Positions 21,382 through 30,503 of a stretch of 64,000 bases of DNA are shown one piece after another; the first letter of the stretch is position 1, and each line of letters opens with the position of its first letter. Source of the DNA: Oleiagrimonas citrea (lineage in GTDB: Bacteria > Pseudomonadota > Gammaproteobacteria > Xanthomonadales > Rhodanobacteraceae). The translations under genes were made by a program, and so were the position numbers. The stretch lies in NCBI RefSeq assembly GCF_012395255.1, contig NZ_JAAZQD010000003.1, positions 434,001 through 498,000 on the forward strand, read 5' to 3'. Under the pieces are notes generated by a model. That model ran no database searches. It saw only the letters and a program-made list of their open reading frames with translations, and was not told the DNA's origin.

Positions 21382-22722
21382 TCAGGAGACGGGTCTGTTT
21401 CCCGTATCGGCGTCCGTGCAGAGTGATGCAGTCCCTGATGTGGGCAATGCGCCGCTGAGAGCGATCGCGACTCCGAGCAGGCAGAGAATCGCCACATAAT
21501 GCGCCGGAGCCATCGCTTCGTTGCGCAGCCAGAATGAGACGGCCAGGGGTGTGAGTCCGCCGAAAAGAGCGTACGCGACGTTGTAGGCGAAGGAGATGCC
21601 CGAGAAGCGCACGGCTGGCGGGAAACTGCGCACCAGGGCGACGGGTACGGTGGCGACCATGCCCACGAACAGCCCCGTCAATGCGTAGAGCGCGGTGAGA
21701 TGCGAGGTGCCTGCGGCCAGGGCGGCGAACAGCAGGTAGGTCGTCGCGGCCAGACCGGCTGCGCCCGTGCCCAGTGTGACGCGAAGGCCGAAACGGTCGA
21801 CGGCCAGGCCGGTCAGCACGCAGCCGAGGGTCAAGGCCAGGGTCGCCGCGGTGTTCGCGCGTAGAGCGGTGGCGGGAGTAATGCCGAACAATTTGGGCAT
21901 CAGGGCGGGAAGCATCAGGATGACCACCACGATGGCTGCCGTCAGCATCCAGGTCATCAGCATCGACATCACGATGGCGCGGCGGTGATGACGCAGGACC
22001 ACGCTCAGCGGCAGGCGACGCTCCAGCGCCTGACGTTCGCGCATGGCGCGGAATACGGGGGTTTCGGCCAGATAGCGTCGCAGCACCACGGCGAGAACGC
22101 CGAATACGCCGCCGACCAGAAACGGGATGCGCCACGCCCAGTGCAGCACGGCATCGTCGCCAAAGGCGCCGTGCACGACATCGGCGATCAGCGATCCGAG
22201 CAGAATGCCCGCCGTCAGTCCGCCGGTCAGCACACCGCAGGCCAGGCCGACGCGCTGGGGTGGAACATGCTCGGAGACGAACACCCAGGCGCCCGGCACT
22301 TCACCGCCCACAGCAGCCCCCTGCAGCACCCGCATCGCCAGCAGCAGCAAGGGGGCGGCATAGCCGATGGATGCATAGGTCGGCAGCAGTCCGATCACCA
22401 GTGTCGGCAGCGCCATGAGGAGCACGCTGAGCATGAACATCCGCTTGCGGCCGTGGCGGTCGCCGAAGTGCGCCATCACGATGCCTCCGAGCGGTCTCGC
22501 CAGATAGCCGGCGGCGAACAGACCGAAGGTCTGCAGCGTGCGCAGCCATTCGGCGGTTTCCGGTGGGAAGAACAGTTGGCCGATCGCGCCGGCCAGGAAC
22601 ACGAAGATGACGAAGTCGTAGAATTCGAGCGCGCCGCCCAGCGCGGAGAGCGCCAGCGTTTTCACATCCTGTCGCCGCAACAGGCCGGATGCTTCGGTGG
22701 CGCAGGTTGTTTCCGCGCTCAT
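21382..22722 (-). CDS. MFS transporter, metabolite:H+ symporter (MHS) family
   Basis: A 446-residue inner-membrane transporter with 12 predicted membrane segments. The MHS/ProP signature is clear: ALGGALEFYDFVIFVFLA at residues 27-44, RPLGGIVMAHFGDRHGRKRMFMLS around residues 77-100, and MRVLQGAAVGGEVPGAWVFVSEH near residue 130. The R-x-L-A-E-T-P block after the sixth segment (RRYLAETPVF) is also typical. Substrates in the family are carboxylates and osmolytes such as proline, betaine or citrate. There is no neighbouring catabolic gene. A CGGAGC site precedes the ATG. Confidence 0.88.
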   Translation of the reverse strand: MSAETTCATEASGLLRRQDVKTLALSALGGALEFYDFVIFVFLAGAIGQLFFPPETAEWLRTLQTFGLFAAGYLARPLGGIVMAHFGDRHGRKRMFMLSVLLMALPTLVIGLLPTYASIGYAAPLLLLAMRVLQGAAVGGEVPGAWVFVSEHVPPQRVGLACGVLTGGLTAGILLGSLIADVVHGAFGDDAVLHWAWRIPFLVGGVFGVLAVVLRRYLAETPVFRAMRERQALERRLPLSVVLRHHRRAIVMSMLMTWMLTAAIVVVILMLPALMPKLFGITPATALRANTAATLALTLGCVLTGLAVDRFGLRVTLGTGAAGLAATTYLLFAALAAGTSHLTALYALTGLFVGMVATVPVALVRSFPPAVRFSGISFAYNVAYALFGGLTPLAVSFWLRNEAMAPAHYVAILCLLGVAIALSGALPTSGTASLCTDADTGNRPVS

Positions 22723-23091
22723 GTCCGGATGTGCTCCGCAGCGTAGCGGTTCGTCATCGTGCCCATGCCTGAACTTCCCCGTTGAAAAGGCGTTCCGGCA
22801 AGCATAGCGAAGGCGGCGTGTGCACGTCGTGGTTCAGCCAAGTGCGCGTGCGTATCGGTCAGGCTGGTTTACTTCGTGCGGCAGCACGCGTCGCTCGTCG
22901 CCATGCTTGGCGGCATCGTGACGTAGTGACTTGGCTCATCGTGAGCGCGCGGGAAGCGCCGCGGCGAGCTTTTCGACGTGCCACCGATGAGCTGCCGACT
23001 AAAACCACGCGTTCGGCAGAGCTGGTTCGGACATTCATTTCGTCATGTATGCATGATCTCGAAACGAAGTTTCTTTCCAGAAAATCGAATC

Positions 23092-23117
23092 GCGTTATCC
23101 ACTTTTGTGGATAACGC
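23092..23117. promoter_or_regulatory. Perfect 11-base inverted repeat, candidate operator
   Basis: Arms GCGTTATCCAC (23092-23102) and GTGGATAACGC (23107-23117) flank TTTT. It ends 15 bases before the -35 box of the S53 peptidase promoter. The position suits a dimeric regulator. Each arm also contains TTATCCAC, one base short of a DnaA box. There is no following T-run in either direction, so a terminator is unlikely. Confidence 0.6.
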
Positions 23118-23132
23118 ATTCCTGGATATTTC

Positions 23133-23162
23133 TTGACACGGAAGCACGCGCGACCCTATATC
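23133..23162 (+). promoter_or_regulatory. Sigma70-type promoter of the S53 peptidase gene
   Basis: A consensus -35 TTGACA (23133-23138) is followed after 17 bases by CTATAT, or after 18 by TATATC, as the -10. The implied transcript has a leader of about 110 bases before the ATG at 23280. Confidence 0.65.
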
Positions 23163-23279
23163 TGATGAGCGTTGTGATGCACGCGCAATGCGTGCCGGGC
23201 CGGAGCATAGGGGGGAAAAGTGTGCTGCACGGCCATGCACAACGTCGAGGAATTTCATATTCACCAGCGGAGGGGCACC

Positions 23280-25217
23280 ATGATTCGGGGTACGTTATTT
23301 TCCTTGCTGTTTGCTTCGGCGGCAGGCATGGCGGGGCTTCTTGTCTCGCAGCCGGCGCATGCCGACACGCAACAACTCGGTCCTACGGACGAGACCATCA
23401 CCACCACTATCGTCTTCGGCGTTCGCCATGAGGAGCAGCTGAAGCGCTATATCCAGGAAACCGTCACGCCGGGAAGTCCGCACTATCGCGATTTTCTCTC
23501 GTTGCGCGAATTCGTGACGCATTACGCGCCGTCTCCGGGTCAGCTGCGAGTGACCCAGCGATATCTGGAGAGCTACGGCCTCAAGGTCGACAAGGTTTTC
23601 AAGGATCATCTGGCCATGACGGTCAGCGGTCCGTCCAGTGCGTTCGAACTGGTCCTGCAGACGCAGATGGACAATTACAAGGAGGATGACGTCCGTCATC
23701 ATCCGCATCGCCGGCATCATTTCCATCGTCCGCGGCATCAGCCGCACATGCCGCGGTTGCTGCTCGACAACGACGTCATCGCCGTCGTCGGCCTGAGCAA
23801 TGAATATCAGTTCAGACCGATGCACGCCTCGAAGGCGCATATTACGCATGCCGATGCGCTGCAGCTTGTCCCGGGCAGCAACACCATCGCCACCGGCGTT
23901 CCCGGGCAGTACACCGTTGCGGACGTGGCCAATCTGTACAACATCAACCCGATGTACGCCGAAGGCACTACCGGTTCCGGCGTCACGCTGGGTATCGCCA
24001 CCTACGCGGATTTTCTGAAGGACGATGCATACGCCTACTGGAACCTGATCGGTCTGCCGGGCAAGGCCGACCGCATCACCAAGATCCATGTCGATGGCGG
24101 CGGCGATTTCGGCGCAGATGCGGGTTCCGGTGAAACTTCGCTGGACGTGGAGCAGGCCGGTGGCCTGGCGCCGTATGCCGACATGATCGTCTACGATGCG
24201 CCGAACGGCAGTCAGGGCGGCATCGACATGTTCTATCAGATCGTGTCTGACAACCGTGTCGATACCCTGTCCTACAGCTGGGGCCTGCCGGAGATTTTCT
24301 ACTATCCCGAGCTCAACGGCGGCGTCGATTACACCAACACCATGAAGGCGTTGAATCAGGCGTTCATGGAGGCTGCGGTGCAGGGCATCACGCTGTTCAC
24401 CGCCAGTGGTGATTCGGGTGCCTATGACACCAATCGTTCGCTGCCGGCGCCGTATTTCACTACGCCGTTGACGGTCGACTGGCCGGCCAGTTCGCCCTAC
24501 ATGACGGCGGCGGGCGGTACGACCGAGCCGGTTTCGCTGACCGGTCGCTGCGGATCGGGCACGTACCCCATCGACGTCCAGGGCGAGCGCGCCTGGTCGT
24601 GGGGCTATCTGGCCGATTTCTATCAGACCTGCTATGGCCTCTCGCCGATCGAGGCCGGGGTCTTCTCGGAAGGTGGCGGCGGCGGCGTCAGCGTGTACTG
24701 GCATCGACCGTGGTACCAGTACGGCATCGCCGGTGTACGTCGTAGCGAGCCGGGACAGAGCATGACCGAGCTGGACGTGAATCCGACGGTCGATTATCTC
24801 GACCTGCGTGCCGGGTATGCGGGTCGCAACGTGCCGGATATTTCCATGAACGCCGATCCGTTCACGGGGTACCTAGTCTATTCCAGTGCTGACGGTGGTC
24901 TGCTTCAGGGATATGGCGGCACCAGCTTTGTGGCGCCTCAGTTGAACGGTGTGGCGGCGCTGGTCAATCAGCGCAATGGCGGTCGGATCGGTCTGCTGGC
25001 GCCGCAGCTTTATCAGATGCTGCGTCGTTACGGTTACGGCCCGGACTCGCCGTTCCACGACATCACCGACGGTGACAACTGGTACTGGGAGGGCGTGCCC
25101 GGCTATGACCAGGCTACCGGTGTCGGCACGCCGGATGTGGCTCGACTGGCCGTGCTGCTCAGTACGCACAATGGCCATGGCCATCATGGCCATGGCGGTC
25201 ATCATCACGGTCACTGA
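23280..25217 (+). CDS. Secreted S53 (sedolisin/kumamolisin) serine-carboxyl peptidase
   Basis: A 645-residue preproenzyme. A signal peptide ends at AHA (residue 28), a pro-kumamolisin activation domain covers about 35-200, and the catalytic domain covers about 205-630. Catalytic Glu285 and Asp289 lie in SGETSLDVEQ, oxyanion Asp378 in TASGDSGAY, and Ser549 in GGTSFVAPQ. The C-terminal DITDGDN fits the calcium site. It is an acid-active endopeptidase outside the inner membrane. Unusual are a His/Arg-rich insert in the propeptide (about residues 139-157) and a Gly-His tail of about 16 residues. Transcription starts at a strong promoter and stops at the hairpin at 25239. Confidence 0.93.
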   Translation: MIRGTLFSLLFASAAGMAGLLVSQPAHADTQQLGPTDETITTTIVFGVRHEEQLKRYIQETVTPGSPHYRDFLSLREFVTHYAPSPGQLRVTQRYLESYGLKVDKVFKDHLAMTVSGPSSAFELVLQTQMDNYKEDDVRHHPHRRHHFHRPRHQPHMPRLLLDNDVIAVVGLSNEYQFRPMHASKAHITHADALQLVPGSNTIATGVPGQYTVADVANLYNINPMYAEGTTGSGVTLGIATYADFLKDDAYAYWNLIGLPGKADRITKIHVDGGGDFGADAGSGETSLDVEQAGGLAPYADMIVYDAPNGSQGGIDMFYQIVSDNRVDTLSYSWGLPEIFYYPELNGGVDYTNTMKALNQAFMEAAVQGITLFTASGDSGAYDTNRSLPAPYFTTPLTVDWPASSPYMTAAGGTTEPVSLTGRCGSGTYPIDVQGERAWSWGYLADFYQTCYGLSPIEAGVFSEGGGGGVSVYWHRPWYQYGIAGVRRSEPGQSMTELDVNPTVDYLDLRAGYAGRNVPDISMNADPFTGYLVYSSADGGLLQGYGGTSFVAPQLNGVAALVNQRNGGRIGLLAPQLYQMLRRYGYGPDSPFHDITDGDNWYWEGVPGYDQATGVGTPDVARLAVLLSTHNGHGHHGHGGHHHGH

Positions 25218-25238
25218 GTGACATCGTCTGCACTCTAT

Positions 25239-25270
25239 GCGCCCGTCCGATTTGGACGGGCGCATTTTTT
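25239..25270 (+). terminator. Rho-independent terminator of the S53 peptidase gene
   Basis: A perfect 10-base stem (25239-25248 with 25254-25263) closes a GATTT loop and is followed by ATTTTTT. It lies 22 bases after the peptidase stop and just before the convergent sulfotransferase stop. Confidence 0.9.
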
Positions 25271-25291
25271 GCAGCACCGGTATTCCCGCGT

Positions 25292-26872
25292 TCAGTCCGC
25301 CAGCGTGATGCCGGCATCCTCGAGCAACGCACGTAGTTCCCCCAGTTGCGGCGCATAGCGTCGCCAGCGGCCGACTGCGCTGGTATAGATCGGGGCGCGC
25401 ACTTGCCAGGCATTGGGCGTGTTCACCGGGGCGGCGTTGTTTTCCGAATGCAGGCAGGCTTCATCCCAGGGCAAGTCGCAGAATGCCAGGGTCCGGCGTA
25501 TCTCGGTTTCCGGATCTTCCACCAGCGATTCATAGGACACTTCCAGCAAGCGTCCCGGCAGCACTTCGTTCCAGTGCCGCATCAGGCGATCGAACTGGAT
25601 GTAGTAGCGGCCGGTATCGAGCAGATCGAGCGAGTAATCGTAGAAGCCCGACTCCAGCCGGAAGAGCTGGCGGAAATTACCGAGGCAGGTGTCCAGTGGG
25701 TCGCGTCGCAGGCACAGGATGCGAGCCTGCGGCAGGGCGCGCGCGATGAAGCCGGCATAGAGGAAATTGTGCGGCATGTTGTCGGTGAAGCGCGGCGCGG
25801 CGTCCGTACCGGGGCGGGTGCTTTCGATGTAATCCTCGCCCAGTTGTTTCCAATCGATGTGCCGGGTGGTAGCGGCGATGTCCGGGGTGGACAGCAGCGC
25901 GACAGGGCTGCCGGATGCGCGTTGCAGCACCGTCGAAAAGTTTTGCAGTTCGCCGGCGGAATACACCTGCGGGTGGCTGGATAGGATGCGGTCGAGGAGG
26001 GTCGTGCCGGTACGCGGCATGCCGACGATGAAGATCGGTGCGTGGGCGGTCCCGTCTTCTCTGGAGCTTTCCATGCGATCGGGAAAGGCGCGCACGAGCG
26101 CGTCGAACATGCTTTTGTCGCGTTCGGCCGAAGCCGGGCGTGAGCTTCGCGCGGCGGCCTTGCCTCGCGCAAAATGCGCAAAGGCCTGCGGGTAGTCGGC
26201 CAGATCCTCATGCTCTTTTCCCAGCGCCATGTTGAGGAAGATCTGTGCACCGAGATCTCTGTCATGTTGCCGGATGAGCGACTGCAATCTTTCCAGGTGC
26301 TGACTTTCAGGCGTCTGTCGCTGCAATTTGGACAGACTCAGATGCGCGGCCCAATGGCGCGGATCGAGTCGGATGCAGGCTTCCAGTTCCTGTTCGGCAC
26401 GCTTCACCTCGCCCTGGGCGGCAAGCGCGTAGCCAAGGTCGAAGTGGAAGGGAGCGAACGACTCCTGCCGTGCCAGTGCGCGCTCGAAAGCCGTCACGGC
26501 GGAGGCAATGGCATGGGCCTGCATGTACACGTGTCCGAGCATGTTCAGGAGGCGCGCGTCCTGGAGATCGCGCGAAAGGGCCTCGTCGGCCGCCGCGCAT
26601 GCCTCGGGAAGCCGTCGGGCCAAGGCGAGTGAGCGGGCGTAATACGCGAAATAATCCGCGCGTTGCGCGTCGAGTTCCACGGCCTTGCTCAGTGCGTCCA
26701 CGGCGTTGGGCACATGCTGCATTTGCAGGAAGGCCACGCCGGCCATGAAATGCAGTTCCGGGTCTTCCGGAGTGCTTTGCAGCAGGCTCGCTGCACGATG
26801 CTGCACCATGGGCCAGTTTTCTTGCCTGAAGGCATTGATCAGACGCGTGCGGGTTCGGGAGGAGTCGATCAT
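25292..26872 (-). CDS. TPR-repeat sulfotransferase
   Basis: A 526-residue protein. The N-terminal 230 residues are tetratricopeptide repeats (for example DPELHFMAGVAFLQMQHVPNA and ARLLNMLGHVYMQAHAIASAV). The C-terminal half is a PAPS-dependent sulfotransferase: the 5'-phosphosulfate loop IVGMPRTGTTLLDRILSSHP is near residue 285, and the 3'-phosphate region RILCLRRDPLDTCLGNFRQLF near residue 380. Bacterial TPR-sulfotransferases are common but mostly without known acceptors; protein tyrosine, glycan or lipid sulfation are all possible. It is convergent with the peptidase gene and divergent from the UvrA2-like gene. Confidence 0.88.
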   Translation of the reverse strand: MIDSSRTRTRLINAFRQENWPMVQHRAASLLQSTPEDPELHFMAGVAFLQMQHVPNAVDALSKAVELDAQRADYFAYYARSLALARRLPEACAAADEALSRDLQDARLLNMLGHVYMQAHAIASAVTAFERALARQESFAPFHFDLGYALAAQGEVKRAEQELEACIRLDPRHWAAHLSLSKLQRQTPESQHLERLQSLIRQHDRDLGAQIFLNMALGKEHEDLADYPQAFAHFARGKAAARSSRPASAERDKSMFDALVRAFPDRMESSREDGTAHAPIFIVGMPRTGTTLLDRILSSHPQVYSAGELQNFSTVLQRASGSPVALLSTPDIAATTRHIDWKQLGEDYIESTRPGTDAAPRFTDNMPHNFLYAGFIARALPQARILCLRRDPLDTCLGNFRQLFRLESGFYDYSLDLLDTGRYYIQFDRLMRHWNEVLPGRLLEVSYESLVEDPETEIRRTLAFCDLPWDEACLHSENNAAPVNTPNAWQVRAPIYTSAVGRWRRYAPQLGELRALLEDAGITLAD

Positions 26873-27044
26873 GGTTTCTCAGGTGGCCTGATGGATGGTC
26901 TCAAGTCCGGATGCGGGCGGCGAGGCGTCTTCTCGCCGAGCATGCCGCAAGGAAGGTCGTAGCGGCAATGTCCGCCCCCAGTGTGCTCGAACACCTTCAC
27001 GTGAACCTGATACCGTTCCCTCCGATTTCCAGCAGGGACAGATC

Positions 27045-29588
27045 ATGCCCGTAGCCCCCTCGACGCCATCCGAGGCGCTTGATGACGACAACGGCTGCGT
27101 ACGAGTGCGCGGCGCTCGCGAGCACAACCTCCGGCAGGTCGACGTGGACCTGCCGCGCGATGCCCTGGTGGTCTTCACCGGGGTGTCCGGTTCCGGCAAG
27201 TCGTCGCTGGCCTTCGGTACCGTGTATGCGGAAGCGCAACGGCGCTACTTCGAATCGGTCGCGCCGTATGCGCGGCGGCTGATCGAGCAGGCCGGCGTGC
27301 CGGATGTCGATGCCGTGGATGGGCTGCCGCCGGCGGTGGCGCTGCAGCAGCGACGCGGGGGCAGCAGCGCTCGGTCCTCGGTGGGCAGTCTGACCACGTT
27401 GTCCAATGCGCTGCGCATGCTCTACTCACGCGCAGGCCATTACCCCGCCGGTCAGGCGTTGCTGGAATCGGATGCCTTTTCGCCAAACACACCAGCCGGC
27501 GCCTGCCCGGATTGCCATGGTCTGGGCAAGGTCTTCGATGCAACCGAGGCGTCGATGGTGCCCGATCCGTCGCGAACCATCCGTGATCGCGCCATTGCCG
27601 CCTGGCCGCCGGCCTGGCAGGGCAAGAACTATCGCGACATCCTGGTCACGCTGGGTTACGACGTGGATACGCCGTGGCGTGATCTGCCGCAGGCCGACCG
27701 TGACTGGATCCTGTTCACCAAGGAACAGCCCGTGGTTCCGGTGTACCGCGACACGGCGCCGGAGGACGCGCGCGCTGCCTACGCTCGTGGCGAGGCCGGC
27801 AATTACAAGGGCACTTATGTCAGCGCACGCGAATACGTGATGCACACGTTCGCGACCGCGACCAGCGAGAGCATCAAGAAGCGCGTGGCCCGCTACCTGG
27901 TGTCCCGTCCGTGTCCGACCTGCGGCGGTGGTCGTCTGCGGCGCGAAGCGTTGGCGGTGACGTTTGCCGATATGGATATCTCGACCGCTTCCCAGTTGCC
28001 CATGCGTCAGCTTGCCGAGCGTCTGCGTGCCGCCGAGAACGCGGCGGACGGCGATGCCGGGGCGCATCCGGAAAGACAGTTGGTGGCCCGGCGTATCGTG
28101 CAGGATCTGTGCGAACGCATCGCCACGCTGGACGATCTGGGTCTCGGCTATCTGTCCCTGGACCGCAGCACGCCGACGCTGTCGCCCGGCGAGTTGCAGC
28201 GGTTGCGCCTGGCCACGCAGCTACGCGCCAAGCTGTTTGGGGTGGTCTATGTGCTGGACGAACCCTCGGCGGGCCTGCATCCGGCCGACACCGAGGCGCT
28301 GTTGCGTGCGCTGGCGAAGTTGCGCAGCGGTGGCAATTCGGTCTTCGTGGTCGAGCACGAGCTGGACGTGATTCGTGCGGCCGACTGGCTGGTCGATATC
28401 GGCCCCGACGCAGGCGAACAGGGCGGTGAGGTGCTGTACAGCGGACCGCCGGAGGGCCTGAAGGATTGCGATGCATCGCACACGCGCCGGTACCTCTTCG
28501 ATGCCGGCGAGGCGTCCCGTCGCACGCCACGCGAACCCGTCGCCTGGTTGCGGCTGGAAGCGATCACACGCAACAACGTGCAGGATCTGGACGTAGGTAT
28601 TCCGCTGGGTGTGATGACGGTCGTCACCGGGGTTTCCGGAGCTGGCAAATCCAGTCTGGTCAGTCAGGCGCTGGTGGAGCTGGTCGGTGCACACCTTGGC
28701 GTGCAGGCGGAAGCGACGGACGAGAGCGACGAACTTGCCGCCGGCGACATGCCGCCACCCGCGGGAGGCCGGATGGTCGCGGGCATGGACATCGTTACGC
28801 GTCAGGTTGTCGTAGATCAGCGTCCCATCGGCCGCACGCCGCGCTCCAATCTGGCCACGTATACCGGCTTGTTCGATCACGTGCGCAAACTGTTTGCCGC
28901 CACGCCCGAGGCACGTCGGCGCAAGTACAACGTCGGCCGCTTTTCTTTCAATGTCGCCAAGGGGCGCTGTTCCACTTGCGAAGGAGAGGGCTTCGTATCC
29001 GTGGGGCTGCTGTTCCTGCCTTCGGTGTTTGCGCCGTGCCCGACCTGCCACGGTGCGCGTTACAACGAGGACACGCTGGCCGTGACCTGGCGCGACAAGA
29101 ACATCGCCCAGGTGCTGGATCTCACGGTGGATGCCGCCGCCGAATTCTTCGGCGATGAAGTGCCGGCGCTGGCGCGCGCCTTGTCGACGCTGCGCCAGGT
29201 GGGACTGGGCTACCTGCGGCTGGGGCAGCCGGCGACCGAACTCTCCGGCGGCGAGGCCCAGCGCATCAAGCTGGCCACCGAGCTGCAGCGCAAACCGCGT
29301 GGTCACACGCTGTACGTGCTGGATGAACCCACGACCGGACTTCATCCAGCCGATGTCGATCGCCTGATGCAGCAGTTGCAGGGTCTGGTCGACGCGGGGC
29401 ACACGGTTCTCCTGGTCGAGCACGACCTGCGCGTGATCGCGGACTGCGACTGGGTCATCGACATGGGGCCGGGGGCCGGCGACGAAGGCGGCGCTGTCGT
29501 GGTGCAGGGGACGCCTGCAGAGGTGGCCGCTTCCACGCACGGCAAGACGGCTGGTTACCTGGTGCGCGCGCTTCGAGATGGACGATGA
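27045..29588 (+). CDS. UvrA2-type excinuclease ABC subunit A-like ATPase
   Basis: An 847-residue class II UvrA. It has two ABC ATPase halves: Walker A GVSGSGKSSLAFGTV (residues ~46-60) and GVSGAGKSSLVSQAL (~530), with signatures LSPGELQRLRLATQL and LSGGEAQRIKLATEL, and Walker B YVLDEPSAGLHP and YVLDEPTTGLHP. Zinc-finger cysteines are present (CPDCHGLG, CPTCGGGRL, CSTCEGEGF, CPTCHGARY). It is about 100 residues shorter than canonical UvrA and passes from the first Walker A to the zinc region without an evident UvrB-binding domain, as in UvrA2/DrrC proteins linked to tolerance of DNA-binding drugs. The first signature has Pro for Gly. The start at 27045 follows AGCAGGGA. Confidence 0.9.
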   Translation: MPVAPSTPSEALDDDNGCVRVRGAREHNLRQVDVDLPRDALVVFTGVSGSGKSSLAFGTVYAEAQRRYFESVAPYARRLIEQAGVPDVDAVDGLPPAVALQQRRGGSSARSSVGSLTTLSNALRMLYSRAGHYPAGQALLESDAFSPNTPAGACPDCHGLGKVFDATEASMVPDPSRTIRDRAIAAWPPAWQGKNYRDILVTLGYDVDTPWRDLPQADRDWILFTKEQPVVPVYRDTAPEDARAAYARGEAGNYKGTYVSAREYVMHTFATATSESIKKRVARYLVSRPCPTCGGGRLRREALAVTFADMDISTASQLPMRQLAERLRAAENAADGDAGAHPERQLVARRIVQDLCERIATLDDLGLGYLSLDRSTPTLSPGELQRLRLATQLRAKLFGVVYVLDEPSAGLHPADTEALLRALAKLRSGGNSVFVVEHELDVIRAADWLVDIGPDAGEQGGEVLYSGPPEGLKDCDASHTRRYLFDAGEASRRTPREPVAWLRLEAITRNNVQDLDVGIPLGVMTVVTGVSGAGKSSLVSQALVELVGAHLGVQAEATDESDELAAGDMPPPAGGRMVAGMDIVTRQVVVDQRPIGRTPRSNLATYTGLFDHVRKLFAATPEARRRKYNVGRFSFNVAKGRCSTCEGEGFVSVGLLFLPSVFAPCPTCHGARYNEDTLAVTWRDKNIAQVLDLTVDAAAEFFGDEVPALARALSTLRQVGLGYLRLGQPATELSGGEAQRIKLATELQRKPRGHTLYVLDEPTTGLHPADVDRLMQQLQGLVDAGHTVLLVEHDLRVIADCDWVIDMGPGAGDEGGAVVVQGTPAEVAASTHGKTAGYLVRALRDGR

Positions 29589-29699
29589 AGGAACATCACT
29601 GAGCACGAATGGCTTTCGAGTCCCTGTTCGTGCAGGACGCGGATGCCTATTCTTTCCCACTTGCCGCGAGTCACGTTGTTACCGTGCCCATGCCCTTGC

Positions 29700-30503
29700 T
29701 TATTTTTTCGGCAGCGGCGCGAACGAAACTCGCTTTTTCGGTGTACTGGATTTTTTCGTCTGCACACTGGGCGCTGAGATGCTTGTATTGAGCGCGGTAT
29801 TCCTGCGCGTCGTGCTGTCCTGGGATGGCGTGACGTCGTGGAAGTTCGTCGTGTTCTTGCGGTAGGTGTGCGTTTGCGATGTCGTCGTCTTCATTTGCTG
29901 TCCCCCCGACAATTCATGCGGAAACTGTTGATGCACTGGATGCATGGTTCCTGGATCGGTCGAACTCACGTGCGTGAGGTCCGCGCTGCTGGGCGCGAGG
30001 CGTTGCACGGGGATTTTGTTGGGCAGCTCGCGTGTGCCGATGTTGGCCTGGGAGGTGGTGTCACTGGTGATCGGTTTGGCGAAAGGATTGCTTTTCGTGC
30101 CGGTTACGTGGAGTGAACCCTGTGGTGCCAGCAGCGAACCCGCAGTCGTGAGTGGGTCGTAGGCGTAGGGGTTGATCGCGTGGATTTCGTCGAATTGAGA
30201 AAGCCCTGTGGAGCGTCGAATCGTGTCCGGAGCATTGGCATCGCCATAGACTTCGTACGAGATCTTCGCGGAACTGTTCCTGCGTGGATTCGTGGCCAGT
30301 TCGTCCTTGTAGTCGACGTTGTAGACCGGCCGCATGAAAGATGAATTTTTTCGGGTCAGGTGTGCCGGTGTCATCGGGTGATTGCCGTGCCCGATGTTCA
30401 GCACCGCCATATCCAACTCGTCGACTTTCACGCGCCGGCCCTGGGATGTGGTCACGAAGCCTCTGGTGGAAGGCTTCTTCTTGCCGTCGTTGCTCCGGTC
30501 CAT
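29700..30503 (-). CDS. Orphan basic, disordered protein with C-terminal RVSF motif
   Basis: A 267-residue protein with no recognised domain, no signal peptide and no membrane segment. It is rich in Thr, Ser, Asn and Pro and largely predicted to be disordered. The first 60 residues contain a moderately ordered part (KKPSTRGFVTTSQGRRVKVDELDMAVLN in two stretches), and a Tyr-rich block follows (ISYEVYGDANAPDTI). The C-terminus is strongly basic and ends KKSSTPKKRVSFAPLPKK. AAGGAAAG precedes the ATG by 5 bases, supporting a real gene. Base composition is less GC-rich than its neighbours, which suggests transfer. It could be a secreted effector-like or contact-related protein; that is a guess. Confidence 0.65.
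   Translation of the reverse strand: MDRSNDGKKKPSTRGFVTTSQGRRVKVDELDMAVLNIGHGNHPMTPAHLTRKNSSFMRPVYNVDYKDELATNPRRNSSAKISYEVYGDANAPDTIRRSTGLSQFDEIHAINPYAYDPLTTAGSLLAPQGSLHVTGTKSNPFAKPITSDTTSQANIGTRELPNKIPVQRLAPSSADLTHVSSTDPGTMHPVHQQFPHELSGGQQMKTTTSQTHTYRKNTTNFHDVTPSQDSTTRRNTALNTSISAPSVQTKKSSTPKKRVSFAPLPKK

Larger units (their letters stand above)
22723..23279. other. Intergenic region upstream of the S53 peptidase
   Basis: 557 bases between divergent genes. The right half holds a perfect palindrome, a sigma70-type promoter and a ribosome binding site (GGAGGGG) for the peptidase. The left half (22723-23040) shows only short reading frames without ribosome binding sites, and I see no gene in it. 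Confidence 0.6.

Noticed and set aside
22782-23114. 110-residue plus-strand frame before the S53 gene
   Set aside because: It has no ribosome binding site and runs across the palindrome that precedes the peptidase promoter, and its composition is unlike a protein.
23092-23117. DnaA-box pair suggesting an origin
   Set aside because: The boxes are one base off consensus, only two exist, and no dnaA, dnaN or gidA gene is nearby.
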